From NCBI RefSeq assembly GCF_005860765.1, contig NZ_VCEI01000029.1, positions 372,001 through 436,000 on the forward strand: a stretch of DNA of 64,000 bases, read 5' to 3'. Below the pieces are notes generated by a model. That model saw only the letters and a list, made by a program, of their open reading frames with translations. It made no database searches and was not told the origin of the DNA. The translations under genes and the position numbers were made by a program. The DNA is from Dyadobacter sediminis. GTDB taxonomy: Bacteria; Bacteroidota; Bacteroidia; Cytophagales; Spirosomataceae. Shown here piece by piece: positions 31,461 through 41,818 of the stretch (position 1 is the first letter of the stretch; every line of letters starts with the position of its first letter).

Positions 31461-32933
31461 TCAGGCAATTACTTCTTTTACGACTTTTCCTGCGGTATCG
31501 GTAAGCCGGAAATTTCTTCCCTGGAAAGGATAAGTGAATTTTTCATGGTCAAAGCCCATCAAATGCAGGATTGTAGCCTGCAGATCGTGCACATGCACGC
31601 GGTCTTTTACGCCGTAATAACCCAGTTCATCCGTTTGTCCGTGCGAAAAGCCTTTTTTGACGCCGCCGCCGGCCATCCACATCGTAAATGCATCCAGATG
31701 ATGATCCCGGCCCATATACGGCATTACTAATCCGTTGCGGTTTTCCTGCATCGGCGTCCTTCCGAATTCAGCGCCCCACACAATCAGCGTTTCTTCCAGC
31801 AATCCTCTCATTTTCAGATCCTGGATCAATGCGGCAATCGGCTTGTCGGACAAGCAGCATTTGTTCCTTAGTCCCCCTTCCACATTGTCGCCGGCGGAAG
31901 TTCCATGCCCGTCCCAGCCCCAGTCAAAAAGCTGTACGAAACGGACGTCATTTTCAATCAGTTTGCGGGCAAGCAGGCAGTTCATGGCAAATGTTCCTTC
32001 GCCGGGCTTCACACCGTACATATCCATAATGAACTGCGGCTCTCTGGAAACATCCATGACTTCCGGAACCGACATCTGCATGCGGAACGCCATTTCGTAC
32101 TGACTGATACGCGTTAATATTTCCGGGTCCTGAACATCTTCGTAAGTCTGACGATTGATTTCATTAATTGCTTCAATGGTCTGCTTGCGCATGTTGCGGT
32201 TCATCCCGTTCGGATCGGTTACATACAAAACCGGATCGCCGCCTGTACGGCACTGAACGCCCTGATAAACAGAAGGCAGAAACCCGCTTCCATAAACACT
32301 TTTACCTGCGTCTGGCTGCCTTCCGCCCGATGCCAGCACGATAAATCCGGGTAAATTCTGGTTCTCGGAACCAAGTCCGTAAACGGCCCATGCGCCCAGG
32401 CTTGGCCGTCCGAGCCGCGCACTTCCGGTATGCATCAGCAATTGCGCCGGCGCATGATTGAACTGATCCGTATGCATCGCCTTCATGAACGTAATTTCAT
32501 CGGCGACGGTCTGCAGATAAGGAACATAATCGGACATCCACGCGCCGGATTGTCCGTATTGAGCAAATTTTCCCTGCGGCCCGAGCATTTTCGGAACGCC
32601 CTGAATGAAAGCAAATTTTTTACCTTCCAGAAACTCGGCCGGACAATCTTTGCCGTGATATTTTTCCAGTTCCGGCTTGTAGTCAAATAGTTCAAGCTGC
32701 GAAGGCGCTCCGGCCATATGGATGTAAATCACACGCTTGGCTTTCGGTGCAAACTGAGGAATCCGGGCTTGGGCAGTCTGTTCACCAATCGTTTTTTTGC
32801 CGGAACTGTCACACGAACCCAGCAGAGAGCCCAAACCCAGAGCGCCCAATCCAAATCCTGCGGACTGCAGAAAATGACGCCTCGTCTGACGGTGCAAATC
32901 TGCATGCTGAAGTTCTTTCAGTAGCTTTTCCAT
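31461..32933 (-). CDS. DUF1501 family protein
   Basis: The 490-residue protein opens with a Tat-type signal (RRHFLQSAGFGLGALGLGSLLGSC), where the Cys may also allow lipidation. The DUF1501 fold follows, distantly related to alkaline phosphatase and sulfatase: VIYIHMAGAPSQLELFDYKPELEK, FQLFDWGWDGHG-like, EETLIVWGAEFGRTP and MGRDHH. Such genes nearly always sit beside DUF1549/DUF1553 genes in Planctomycetota, Verrucomicrobiota and Bacteroidota, as here (51 bases apart). The reaction is unknown. Confidence 0.92.
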   Translation of the reverse strand: MEKLLKELQHADLHRQTRRHFLQSAGFGLGALGLGSLLGSCDSSGKKTIGEQTAQARIPQFAPKAKRVIYIHMAGAPSQLELFDYKPELEKYHGKDCPAEFLEGKKFAFIQGVPKMLGPQGKFAQYGQSGAWMSDYVPYLQTVADEITFMKAMHTDQFNHAPAQLLMHTGSARLGRPSLGAWAVYGLGSENQNLPGFIVLASGGRQPDAGKSVYGSGFLPSVYQGVQCRTGGDPVLYVTDPNGMNRNMRKQTIEAINEINRQTYEDVQDPEILTRISQYEMAFRMQMSVPEVMDVSREPQFIMDMYGVKPGEGTFAMNCLLARKLIENDVRFVQLFDWGWDGHGTSAGDNVEGGLRNKCCLSDKPIAALIQDLKMRGLLEETLIVWGAEFGRTPMQENRNGLVMPYMGRDHHLDAFTMWMAGGGVKKGFSHGQTDELGYYGVKDRVHVHDLQATILHLMGFDHEKFTYPFQGRNFRLTDTAGKVVKEVIA

Positions 32934-32983
32934 TTCGTTGTCATTTATAAATGAGCCGGATTTTGTAAAAACATTTATCCTGC

Positions 32984-35737
32984 CTATTCTTTTGTAATTA
33001 CATTGTCAAGATTCAGCAATACATTGGCCGAAACCGTCAGTGCAGCCAGCTCAGGTGATTTTTCTTTGGCATAAGTCAGGATGCTGTCCACTTCCGACGG
33101 TTTATTTTGGTAAACACCCAATGCTTCTTTGTAAATTTTTACAAGCACATTCAGGTTTTTAGGTGCAATCGGCTGAAAAGTAAGCATGCGGTATCCTTCC
33201 GAAAGCTGCTGTTCCGGCGTTTTTCCCCTTTTCTTCATTGTCGATGCCAGTTTTTCGGCTGCTTCCAGATAAACGGGGTCGTTCAGCGTAACCAATGCCT
33301 GCAAAGGTGTATTGGTCAGTATTCTTCTGGATTGGCAAAATTCCCGGCTCGGCGCATCAAAAGTGGTCATGGAAGGATATGGCGCCGTGCGTTTCCAGTA
33401 CGTATAAATGCCTCTGCGGTAACGGTCCGGCCCTTCACTTACAACCCAGCTTTCGCCGCTGTAAGGCGACTGCCATATTTTGTCCGGCTGCGGAGGCATG
33501 ACGCTCGGGCCGTACATTTTTCTGGAAATAAGTCCGCTGCACGCCAGTGCCTGATCGCGGACCTGTTCTGCACTTAACCGTACGCGTGGGCCGCGTGAAA
33601 TCCAGACATTATACGGATCTTTCTCTGTTCTTTCCTTGTCCGATCTTGAACTTTGCCGGTACGTAGCCGACATTACAATTCTTTTCAAAAGCTTTTTCAC
33701 ACTCCAGTGATCCTGTTCCATGAACTGCACGGCAAGCCAGTCCAGCAGTTCGGGATGTGAAGGCTCGCTGCCCTGCGATCCGAAATCTTCAACCGTTTCC
33801 ACAATGCCCCGGCCGAAAAGCTGTTCCCAGAAGCGATTTACAACCACGCGTCCGGTAAGTGCATTATCACGGCTTACAATCCATCTGGCTAGTCCGAGCC
33901 GGTCTCTGGAATAATCTTTTGGCATTGGTGCCAGCAGCTTTGGAACGTCCGGCTTCACTTCCGCTCCTTTCACCATCCAGTTCCCTCTTACAAATACATT
34001 TGTTTTCCGCGCAAAATCATCTTTTCCTTCCCAGATTACCGGCATACTTTCAGTAGATTTTGTCAGAACAGATGCATAATCAGCTACGATTTTTTTGTAA
34101 TCCGGCTGCTCTGCGCCTGGCAGTGCCTGCTGAAAAGAAATCCATGTTATTCTCAGCCATTCTTCAGGTGATTTCGGACTTTTCAATGAAAGATAAACAT
34201 CATGCTTTCCGGAAACCTTGGAAACAGGTGCTATCAAGACGGTATCCCGCGCCGGCACTTTAATCGTGGAAATTACAGGCCCGTCGAGTTTATCCAGATG
34301 AAAACTTAAGACGGCATTCTCAGCCTTTGTGGACATATTGATCACAAGGCTTTCGACTCCGGTCAGATCAACATTGGAAATCCTTGCATTGCCTTTATCT
34401 TTTACGCCGTAATAGGAAATCAGCAGCGCCGTGGACTGATCGCCTTTTACAAAGTTATGGGCATTGATCTTGGGTTCCATGACACGCATGAACTGTGTTT
34501 TTTCTGCAATCTGTTCTGGATCGTATTTCCGGATCCAGCTTTTTACGCGCTCTACACGCGCTGAATCTTCTCCTTTGTAAAACCGCAGTTTCGGCCATTC
34601 GTCCCAGACATCTTCATCTCTGGAATTATTGAAAAACGCCATATACTTGTAATAATTTTCATGCGGAATCGGGTCGTACGGATGGCTGTGACACTGAATG
34701 CATGCAAACGTTGTTCCCTGCCATACTTCCCACGTTGTATTTACGCGGTCAATCTGAGCGGCAGTACGAAACTCTTCGTCATCGGTTCCGCCTTCGTTGT
34801 TTGTCATCGTATTTCGGTGAAAAGCCGTGGCGATCAGGTTCTGTTCTTTGGGAAAACCTTCTTGATCTTTTTCCAGCAAATCGCCCGCCAGCTGTTCAAT
34901 GGTAAACCGGTCAAACGGTTTGTCGTCATTAAATGATCTGACAACATAATCGCGGTAAGGCCACATCATTCTGCCGCCGTCGCTTTCATAGCCTTTGGTA
35001 TCAGCATAACGCGCAAGGTCCATCCACATGGAAGTCCATCTTTCCCCGTATGCAGGCGATTTCAGCAGGCGATCCACTACTTTTTCATATGCATCCGGCG
35101 ATTGGTCCTGCAGAAAATCATGTACTTCCTTTTGCGTGGGCGGCAAACCGGTTATATCCAGACTAACGCGCCGGATCAGGGTTGCTTTATCTGCTTCCGG
35201 AGAAACGTCCAGTTTCTTTTCCTTCAATTTCTGAAGAACAAAATAGTCGATCTCGTTTTTGATCCAGCTATTATTTTCAGAATCAAACAGTCCGTACAAA
35301 TTCCAGATATTTCCCGAAGCAGGCACTTCGGGTTTTTCAATGCGCTTGTAAGACCAGTGCGTTTCCCATTTTGCACCTTCATTGATCCATTTTTTCAGAA
35401 TACTGATTTCATCGTCGTTCAGCGGAGTGCCATTCTTTGGCATTTTTTCATCCGGATCATTGCTGAGGATGCGGCGTATCATTTCGCTTTCTTCGGCATG
35501 GCCGCGTACAACGGGTATTTTGCCGGATTTGCCCGGTTCCAGCATTTCATGCTCAAACAGAAAACTGACGTCTCCGGCCTTTTTCACTCCGCCATGACAG
35601 CTCATGCAATGCTTGTTCAGAATCGGCTTGACCTCCGTATTGTAATCTACTTGATGGCCAAACCAGTTCTGAATCCATGAAAAGGAAGATACGAAGACGA
35701 TCAGCACGCCAAGGCCGATCAATATTCTGTTGTTCAT
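32984..35737 (-). CDS. PSD1 cytochrome c / DUF1549 / DUF1553 domain protein
   Basis: From the ATG at 35737 (MNNRILIGLGVLIVF...) the protein has 917 residues: a membrane anchor or signal, then a planctomycete cytochrome domain with CMSCH at 44-48. DUF1549 follows (RRVSLDITGLPPTQKEV, and a second haem-type motif CIQCH in FACIQCHSHPYDP). A middle beta domain precedes DUF1553 (RLGLARWIVSRDNALTGRVVVNRFW, GSEPSHPELLDWLA, NTPLQALVTLNDPVYLEAA). In-frame ATGs at 35749 and 35818 give longer forms. It is a periplasmic haem protein of unknown reaction, paired with the DUF1501 gene. Confidence 0.92.
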   Translation of the reverse strand: MNNRILIGLGVLIVFVSSFSWIQNWFGHQVDYNTEVKPILNKHCMSCHGGVKKAGDVSFLFEHEMLEPGKSGKIPVVRGHAEESEMIRRILSNDPDEKMPKNGTPLNDDEISILKKWINEGAKWETHWSYKRIEKPEVPASGNIWNLYGLFDSENNSWIKNEIDYFVLQKLKEKKLDVSPEADKATLIRRVSLDITGLPPTQKEVHDFLQDQSPDAYEKVVDRLLKSPAYGERWTSMWMDLARYADTKGYESDGGRMMWPYRDYVVRSFNDDKPFDRFTIEQLAGDLLEKDQEGFPKEQNLIATAFHRNTMTNNEGGTDDEEFRTAAQIDRVNTTWEVWQGTTFACIQCHSHPYDPIPHENYYKYMAFFNNSRDEDVWDEWPKLRFYKGEDSARVERVKSWIRKYDPEQIAEKTQFMRVMEPKINAHNFVKGDQSTALLISYYGVKDKGNARISNVDLTGVESLVINMSTKAENAVLSFHLDKLDGPVISTIKVPARDTVLIAPVSKVSGKHDVYLSLKSPKSPEEWLRITWISFQQALPGAEQPDYKKIVADYASVLTKSTESMPVIWEGKDDFARKTNVFVRGNWMVKGAEVKPDVPKLLAPMPKDYSRDRLGLARWIVSRDNALTGRVVVNRFWEQLFGRGIVETVEDFGSQGSEPSHPELLDWLAVQFMEQDHWSVKKLLKRIVMSATYRQSSRSDKERTEKDPYNVWISRGPRVRLSAEQVRDQALACSGLISRKMYGPSVMPPQPDKIWQSPYSGESWVVSEGPDRYRRGIYTYWKRTAPYPSMTTFDAPSREFCQSRRILTNTPLQALVTLNDPVYLEAAEKLASTMKKRGKTPEQQLSEGYRMLTFQPIAPKNLNVLVKIYKEALGVYQNKPSEVDSILTYAKEKSPELAALTVSANVLLNLDNVITKE

Positions 35738-35886
35738 GATTCCATTCATTAACCCTTGTACTTTTAACGAACCAAAAGTGCTTATTGATACGCTAATTTG
35801 TTGTATATCAAACAACAAAAAGAATTCACTTTTGATTACCTACTTATGTCCGGTTGCATTTGCAAGCCGTAATTGTCAATCCGGCG

Positions 35887-37473
35887 TCAATAGCCTGCAT
35901 TCTGTTCAATGGCCGGATTAGCATCCAGTTCGGCCTGCGGAATGGGCAGCAGGTATTTGCGGTTGGCCACAAAAACCCTGTCTTCCACTTTGATTTTTGC
36001 TCCGTTCCACGTTACGACGCCCGTTGCATTGTTCATCGTTCCAAGCCTCGATCCGTAAACAGGGCCGTTCAAAGCCTGTGCGCCAATATCCCATCTCTTT
36101 ATATCCCAGTAGCGCAGCCCTTCAAATGCAAGCTCGATTCTTCTTTCCCGGCGGACAAGTTCTCTCAGCTTTGCCTGCGTGTTGTAAACCGTCCTGTCCA
36201 CTGCCGGCATTTTGGCGCGTGCCCGGATCATATCCATCGCGTCATAAACATCCGCGGTAATCTGGCCGGATTCAATGGCAGCTTCCGCGTAAGTCAGCAG
36301 CACTTCCGCCAGCCGGATCACCATCACATTGGCGTCGCCGTTGTTCAGCAATGCTTCCGGAACGATGGTCGTATATTTCAGCACATTATAGCCGCTTTTC
36401 GGCGCCGACGCACTCTGGTAAAAATCAGGGCTTGACAAATCCAGCGTGTTGAAAAATCTGCCGTTATACTTTGCCCCGGAATACAGAATAGTCATTCCCA
36501 GGCGCGGATCGCGGTTTTCAAACGGTTTGTCAGGATTGTAAAGCGCTGATTCCGTGATTGTTTTTCCATCTTTCATCTCATACGCATCCACAATGCTCTG
36601 GACTGCCGAAATGGACGACCAGCCACCTTCCTTGGAAGGAAGAATATGCTGCCAGATGTTATTGGCATACGTGTCCTTAATATACTGAATTTCCAGCACG
36701 GACTCCATATTATTGCTTTCATTTTCAACCTGGAACAATCCGAAATAATCCGGATAAAGCTTGTAAACTCCGTTCTTGGCCATATCCAGCACTTTTTTGG
36801 AATCCGCCATGGCATCGGCATATTTGCCTTCATACAATTCAAGCCTTGCTTTCAAAGCCAGCGCGGCACCGCTCGTTACATGGCCGCCCGACTGACGCAT
36901 GTTTTCAGCCGGAAGAATTTTGGAAACCGCATCCAGCTCGCTCAGAATAAAACTGACAACTTCTGCTTTCGGCGTTTTACCGATTTTGGCATCTTCAGGA
37001 TTTTCAATTACTTCGGTCACCAGCGGTACGTCGCCATAGAACTGCACTTTCCGGAAATAATCGTAAGCACGCAGAAAGCGGGCTTCGGCCAGCATTTTTT
37101 CTTTTTTCTGCGCGTCCATTTCAATCTGCGGCACTTTTTCAATAAACTGGTTATACTTTCTGATCAGCGTATAGTTAAAGTAATCCTTGCCAAAATTGGA
37201 TGCATTGGCTTGTCCGTTGCCTAAAACCTGCACGTTGTCCCACGCATACTGTGAAAACCCGTTATCGGTCATCAGGTCCCACCAAAGTATGTTCGTATGC
37301 TCTTCCCATTTGTTATAGATGCCTGCAAGTGCCATTTCAGCATCTTTTTCTGTTTTCCAGAAAGTCATGTCCGATAATTTGTCGGTTGGGGAAACATCCA
37401 GAAATTTTTCACCGCATGAGACCGTCAGGAAAAAGGAAAATGTCAGGCATATTACTTTGTATATGATTTTCAT
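35887..37473 (-). CDS. SusD/RagB family nutrient-binding outer-membrane lipoprotein
   Basis: A lipoprotein signal with Cys20 (FFLTVSCGEKFLDVSPTDKLSD) is followed by the SusD TPR-like core and ends with the conserved YWDIKRWDIG, LLPIPQAELDANPAIEQNAGY. The 528-residue length is typical. It forms the lid over the SusC channel and binds the glycan at the cell surface. It starts 12 bases after the SusC-like gene, the canonical arrangement. The substrate cannot be read from the sequence. Confidence 0.95.
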   Translation of the reverse strand: MKIIYKVICLTFSFFLTVSCGEKFLDVSPTDKLSDMTFWKTEKDAEMALAGIYNKWEEHTNILWWDLMTDNGFSQYAWDNVQVLGNGQANASNFGKDYFNYTLIRKYNQFIEKVPQIEMDAQKKEKMLAEARFLRAYDYFRKVQFYGDVPLVTEVIENPEDAKIGKTPKAEVVSFILSELDAVSKILPAENMRQSGGHVTSGAALALKARLELYEGKYADAMADSKKVLDMAKNGVYKLYPDYFGLFQVENESNNMESVLEIQYIKDTYANNIWQHILPSKEGGWSSISAVQSIVDAYEMKDGKTITESALYNPDKPFENRDPRLGMTILYSGAKYNGRFFNTLDLSSPDFYQSASAPKSGYNVLKYTTIVPEALLNNGDANVMVIRLAEVLLTYAEAAIESGQITADVYDAMDMIRARAKMPAVDRTVYNTQAKLRELVRRERRIELAFEGLRYWDIKRWDIGAQALNGPVYGSRLGTMNNATGVVTWNGAKIKVEDRVFVANRKYLLPIPQAELDANPAIEQNAGY

Positions 37474-37485
37474 GGTCGTCGGAAT

Positions 37486-40400
37486 TTAGAAATTGATATT
37501 TAAACCAGCGGTGTACACTTTGACATTCGGATAGCCAAACTGCGCATTTTCAGCACTTTCGGGATCAAATCCGCTATCCAGCTTCGTAAATGTGAGCAGA
37601 TTCTGGCCGCTCAGATATACTCTCAAAGAGCTTATTTTAACGGCTTGCAGTACTTTGGGAGAAATACTGTAACCAATCTGCAGGTTTTTAAGTCTCAGGT
37701 AACTGGCATTTACAACGCTGAAACTGGAAATGGCGTAATTATGCCATTGACTTACATGCGTTTTCGGGAATCTTGCATCCGGCGTTTCCGGTGTCCAGCG
37801 ATCCAGGTGTTTGGTTTGCGCCTTGTAACCGTTTACAAATGCAAACTGAACCTGATCCTGCAGATACTGCTTTACATCTGCCGCGCCCTGGCCGAGCACA
37901 ACCAGATCAAAGTTTTTGAAACGTGCAGTCAGGTTCAGTCCGTAAGTAGTTTTGGGAATATCGCTGCCGAGATCAATGCGGTCGTTGCCGTTGATGACAC
38001 CATCGTTATTCTGGTCCTTGAAAATAAGGTCGCCTTTTTGTACGGGCGAACCTACTACTTTCGGCAAAGTCTGAACCTGCTCGTCTGTCTGGTAAAAACC
38101 GGCTGCTTCGTAACCGAAGAAAGCATTCCACGGATAACCTTCGGCCTGAATCCGCTTGGTCTTGGCCGGATTTGCATATTTCTCTACGTTATTGCGGTTT
38201 ATTCCGACATTGAAAGAAACGTTATAGGAAAAATCGCCCAGCCGGTTCGCATGCCCGATCACCAGTTCAATGCCTTTGTTCCGCATCGCACCGGCATTGA
38301 CAGTCGGCGCGGGCAAACCGTAAATAGATGAAACCGGCACGGCAACGAGGATATTGTCCGTATAACGGTTGTAATAATCAGCCGTAAGCGACAGTTTGTT
38401 GTTGAACAAAGCAAGGTCTGCGCCTATGTCGAAAGTCGTACTTTTCTCCCATTGCAGATTTGGATTTGCCGCCACCTGCTGCGCTGCGCCGGCATTGATA
38501 CCGCCGTTGAAAGGATAATTTACGCCCAATGCAACCGTCGGAATGTACAGGTAATCGTTGATGTTGTTGTTTCCGACCGAACCGTAAGATCCTCTTAATT
38601 TAAGATCGGAAACGACTTGTACATTTTTCAGGAACGCTTCTTCTGAAATACGCCATCCTGCCGAGAAAGAAGGAAAAACGCCCCATCTTTTGTCTGCTGC
38701 AAATTTGGACGAACCGTCGTAACGCACGCTGGCTTCCAGCAGGTATTTTCCCTGATAATCGTAATTGATCCTTCCGAAATAGGAACCCAGCTTGCTTTCG
38801 TAACTAAGACCCGAAGCCGTCATTCCTTCCGTTGATCCTGCATTTACGTCCGTAAGCTCATTGCTGGGCAGGTTTCTGCGGAAAATGCCGTTTTCGCGGT
38901 AGTTATAGGTTTCGCGCGAAGAACCCAGAAGCACATTCAGGTTATGGCTGCCGAAACTCTTTTCATACGTCAGAAAAGCTTGTAACGTAATCCTGGAATT
39001 TCTGAAATTATCATCCCGGACCGAATTCGGGCCCTGGTAACTGCCGTCGCCGTAAGTAAGGTCTTTCAGATGCGTTTTCTTGTCGTTGAAGTAAAAATCC
39101 GCCCCGGCTGAACCTCTCAGTTTGAGTCCTTTAAAAATAATCAGTTCGGCAAATGCATTTCCCATGCCGTTGGAAATCTGGTCTTTGATGGAGCCGCCGT
39201 TTTCAATCCATGCATTTGGGTTTCCGTCCAGATACCGCATCCACGAACCGTCGGGATATTTGTTGGGTACCGTCGGCGGAATGCGGTTGGCATACACAAT
39301 GCTGAAATTCAGTCCCTGCCCGGTTGCAATGGCCGAAGGCTCGCTGATTCCTTGGCGGATAAACGAAGAAGTAAGGCCCACGGAAAGCCTGTCCGAAATT
39401 TTACTGTCGAGGTTAAAACGGACATTATAACGATCGTTGTCCGTGTTTTTAATTAACCCTTTCTGATTCAAATAGCCGAATGACAACAGATATCTGGAAG
39501 CATCCGAACCGCCGGAAATGCTCAGATTATGCGATTGCTGGATTCCGGAGCCTTTGTAAAGCAGATCGAGCCAGTCCGTATCCGGATAATTGGCAGGATC
39601 CGAGCCGTTACGGAATTTTTCAATCTCTGCTTCGGTAAACCTCGGCTGCTGGCCTTCGTTGACAAGCCCTTCGTTCAGCAGCTTTCCGTATTCATAAGAA
39701 CCCAGATAATCGGGAAGATTGGTCGGTTTCTGCATGCCGATGTATGCATTGTAACTTACAACGGGCTTGCCGGACTTTCCTCTTTTGGTTGTTACCAGTA
39801 TAACGCCGTTTGCTGCCCGTGAACCGTAAATGGCACCGGCAGAAGCATCTTTCAGTACACTGATGCTTTCTATGTCATTCGGATTCAGGTTTTCCATGGA
39901 AGAAATAAGCCCGTCCACAACCACCATCGGCGAAGCATTGTTCATGCTGCCAACGCCGCGCACCCGGATTTCGCCGGTGTCCCTTCCCGGCTGCCCGGAT
40001 CTCTGCACAACGGTTACGCCCGGCAGTACGCCCTGCAAGGCACTCGACATGTTGGTAACTGGTCTGTTGGCCACTTGGTCCGCACCAACAGTCGCAACGG
40101 CTCCGGTAAGATTGATCTTTTTCTGCGTTCCGTAGCCGACAACGACCAGCTCTTTCAGCGCCGTATTTTCCGGAACAAGGCTTACGGAAAGATTGGACTG
40201 GCTGCCCACTGTAATTTCCTGCGTTACATACCCTACAAAACTCATCACAAGCACGGCCGATTCGTCCGGCACATCCAGCTTAAACATTCCTTCGCTGTCC
40301 GTCGTGGTGCCTTTCTGGGTTCCTTTGAGCACGACGCTTACGCCGGGCAGCCCGGCGTTGCTTTCGTCTGTTATTTTACCCGTAACCTGAATCAACATTG

Positions 40401-40581
40401 CCTCCTGATTTTCAGAAAACACGGTTTCACCTGCTTGCCTTTTCCAGTCATTTGCTTCATGCCCTGCGTAAGTAAAACCTGCAAAAGCAACCGAGAAAAT
40501 AATCTGGGCCAGTGAATTTTTCATCAGCGCGTACAAGGACGCACAGCAATTTGATTGTCGAAGTTTTTGCATCGTTTTCAT
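37486..40581 (-). CDS. SusC/RagA family TonB-linked outer-membrane transporter
   Basis: The 1031-residue transporter has a signal peptide and a carboxypeptidase-like regulatory domain (about 65-140: VTGKITDESNAGLPGVSVVLKG). A TonB-dependent plug follows (ALKELVVVGYGTQKK, AIYGSRAANGVILVTTKRG), and then a 22-strand barrel ending VKVYTAGLNINF. It imports oligosaccharides bound by the SusD-like partner. It is the first gene of the minus-strand locus. The 279 bases upstream (40582-40860) show no hairpin, operator or small gene. Confidence 0.96.
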   Translation of the reverse strand: MKTMQKLRQSNCCASLYALMKNSLAQIIFSVAFAGFTYAGHEANDWKRQAGETVFSENQEAMLIQVTGKITDESNAGLPGVSVVLKGTQKGTTTDSEGMFKLDVPDESAVLVMSFVGYVTQEITVGSQSNLSVSLVPENTALKELVVVGYGTQKKINLTGAVATVGADQVANRPVTNMSSALQGVLPGVTVVQRSGQPGRDTGEIRVRGVGSMNNASPMVVVDGLISSMENLNPNDIESISVLKDASAGAIYGSRAANGVILVTTKRGKSGKPVVSYNAYIGMQKPTNLPDYLGSYEYGKLLNEGLVNEGQQPRFTEAEIEKFRNGSDPANYPDTDWLDLLYKGSGIQQSHNLSISGGSDASRYLLSFGYLNQKGLIKNTDNDRYNVRFNLDSKISDRLSVGLTSSFIRQGISEPSAIATGQGLNFSIVYANRIPPTVPNKYPDGSWMRYLDGNPNAWIENGGSIKDQISNGMGNAFAELIIFKGLKLRGSAGADFYFNDKKTHLKDLTYGDGSYQGPNSVRDDNFRNSRITLQAFLTYEKSFGSHNLNVLLGSSRETYNYRENGIFRRNLPSNELTDVNAGSTEGMTASGLSYESKLGSYFGRINYDYQGKYLLEASVRYDGSSKFAADKRWGVFPSFSAGWRISEEAFLKNVQVVSDLKLRGSYGSVGNNNINDYLYIPTVALGVNYPFNGGINAGAAQQVAANPNLQWEKSTTFDIGADLALFNNKLSLTADYYNRYTDNILVAVPVSSIYGLPAPTVNAGAMRNKGIELVIGHANRLGDFSYNVSFNVGINRNNVEKYANPAKTKRIQAEGYPWNAFFGYEAAGFYQTDEQVQTLPKVVGSPVQKGDLIFKDQNNDGVINGNDRIDLGSDIPKTTYGLNLTARFKNFDLVVLGQGAADVKQYLQDQVQFAFVNGYKAQTKHLDRWTPETPDARFPKTHVSQWHNYAISSFSVVNASYLRLKNLQIGYSISPKVLQAVKISSLRVYLSGQNLLTFTKLDSGFDPESAENAQFGYPNVKVYTAGLNINF

Positions 40582-40860
40582 TCAGGTTAGCGGTTAAGTG
40601 ATTTAGTATTATCGGATCGGCAGTGTGGGATTTGTGAAAAAAGTCCGGCTTTTATTATATAAACACTTACTGGAAATCTCTTTCTGAAAACAGGTTTTCC
40701 TTACTAAGTTTCACTTCGTGTACGTTCACGATTTATCCAGTGCTTATAGCAAATGCATTTTCATCACCCTTTTGAAGGCAGCGAGCAGGTTTTGTTCCGG
40801 ACTATGATTTTTACTGAAAAGATTTTTGAAACGCAGCAGACTGAAAGACTACTTCTGAAA

Positions 40861-41679
40861 TTACAGGATCAAAGGATTTAAGCTGGAATCGAGCAGACTT
40901 CCGGTTGGCAATCCGCTCATCCAGCGCTGGCGGTCCGCTTCCTGATGTTTGTTCTGAGGCTCGGTAACCGATGCGCCGTCTGCAACAAAAATGATCGTCA
41001 TTACTTCACGCATAATATCTTCGGACTTGTTTCCGGGTGCCGAATGCAGCGTCCAGCCATAATGCCATGTTGCATCGCCGGCATGCATGGTTTTGGCGCG
41101 TGAAACCTGAAATCCTTTTTGCTGGATGTATCTTTCGAGCATGGCCTCAGATTCATCCGAAATAGCCACATTTTCTACAAATCCGCTTTCATGAGACCGG
41201 GAAGCAAATGTAAGCATGCCCATTTCTTCGGTAATGTCGATAAGCGGCATCCACATGGTAACAGTGTTATTGGTATCCACCGGCCAGTAATACTGATCCT
41301 GATGCCAGGGCGTAAAGCCGCCGCCGGGCTCTTTGTACAATGCCTGATCGTGATACATACGTACATTTTCTACGCCGAGCAGGTCTGCGGCGATTTTACC
41401 AAAACGCTTTGCAAGGGAAAAATTCCTGACCTGCTCATCCACTTCCCACAAATTGGTAATCTGCAGAAACGCTTTTCCGTAAGTGTCTCTGTCTTTCAGA
41501 CTGCGCTTTTCCGTATTGTATTCTGTTGCCGCACGATTGATTACGTTCCGGTAATAAGCGACTTCGGTTTGATTGAGGATGCCGGGAATGAGCACATGCC
41601 CGTTTTTTCTGAAACTTTCAATCTGGCTGTCGTCAATAGTCTTGAAGCCAGCCAGATCAGGAGCAGTTAAAGTTGTCAT
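40861..41679 (-). CDS. Phytanoyl-CoA dioxygenase family protein (Fe/2-oxoglutarate oxygenase)
   Basis: From the ATG at 41679 the protein has 272 residues; an upstream in-frame ATG at 41715 adds residues without family likeness. The iron-binding H-x-D is in WHQDQYYW, and the distal His is in WTLHSAPGN. ALYKEPGGGFTPWHQD is the PhyH signature. The family hydroxylates varied small molecules; the substrate here is unknown. It lies between the SusC gene and a divergent AraC regulator, so it may be controlled with the carbohydrate locus. Confidence 0.88.
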   Translation of the reverse strand: MTTLTAPDLAGFKTIDDSQIESFRKNGHVLIPGILNQTEVAYYRNVINRAATEYNTEKRSLKDRDTYGKAFLQITNLWEVDEQVRNFSLAKRFGKIAADLLGVENVRMYHDQALYKEPGGGFTPWHQDQYYWPVDTNNTVTMWMPLIDITEEMGMLTFASRSHESGFVENVAISDESEAMLERYIQQKGFQVSRAKTMHAGDATWHYGWTLHSAPGNKSEDIMREVMTIIFVADGASVTEPQNKHQEADRQRWMSGLPTGSLLDSSLNPLIL

Positions 41680-41818
41680 TGAAGAAAATAGGGGTTTAGG
41701 AATAATTAATATCAAATTTCGATGCTAATGTGGATTTTATGCTAGGCGGATTATGGCTGATTAATGGATTATTTTATCTATTTTTATTTTGCCGCACGCA
41801 GTTTGAATAAAATAGTCA

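Noticed and set aside
35773..35834. Nested inverted repeats (CAAAAGTG/CACTTTTG around TTTGTTG/CAACAAA) between susD-like and DUF1553 genes
   Set aside because: The arms are short, A/T-rich and widely spaced; this level of pairing is expected by chance, so no terminator or operator is claimed.
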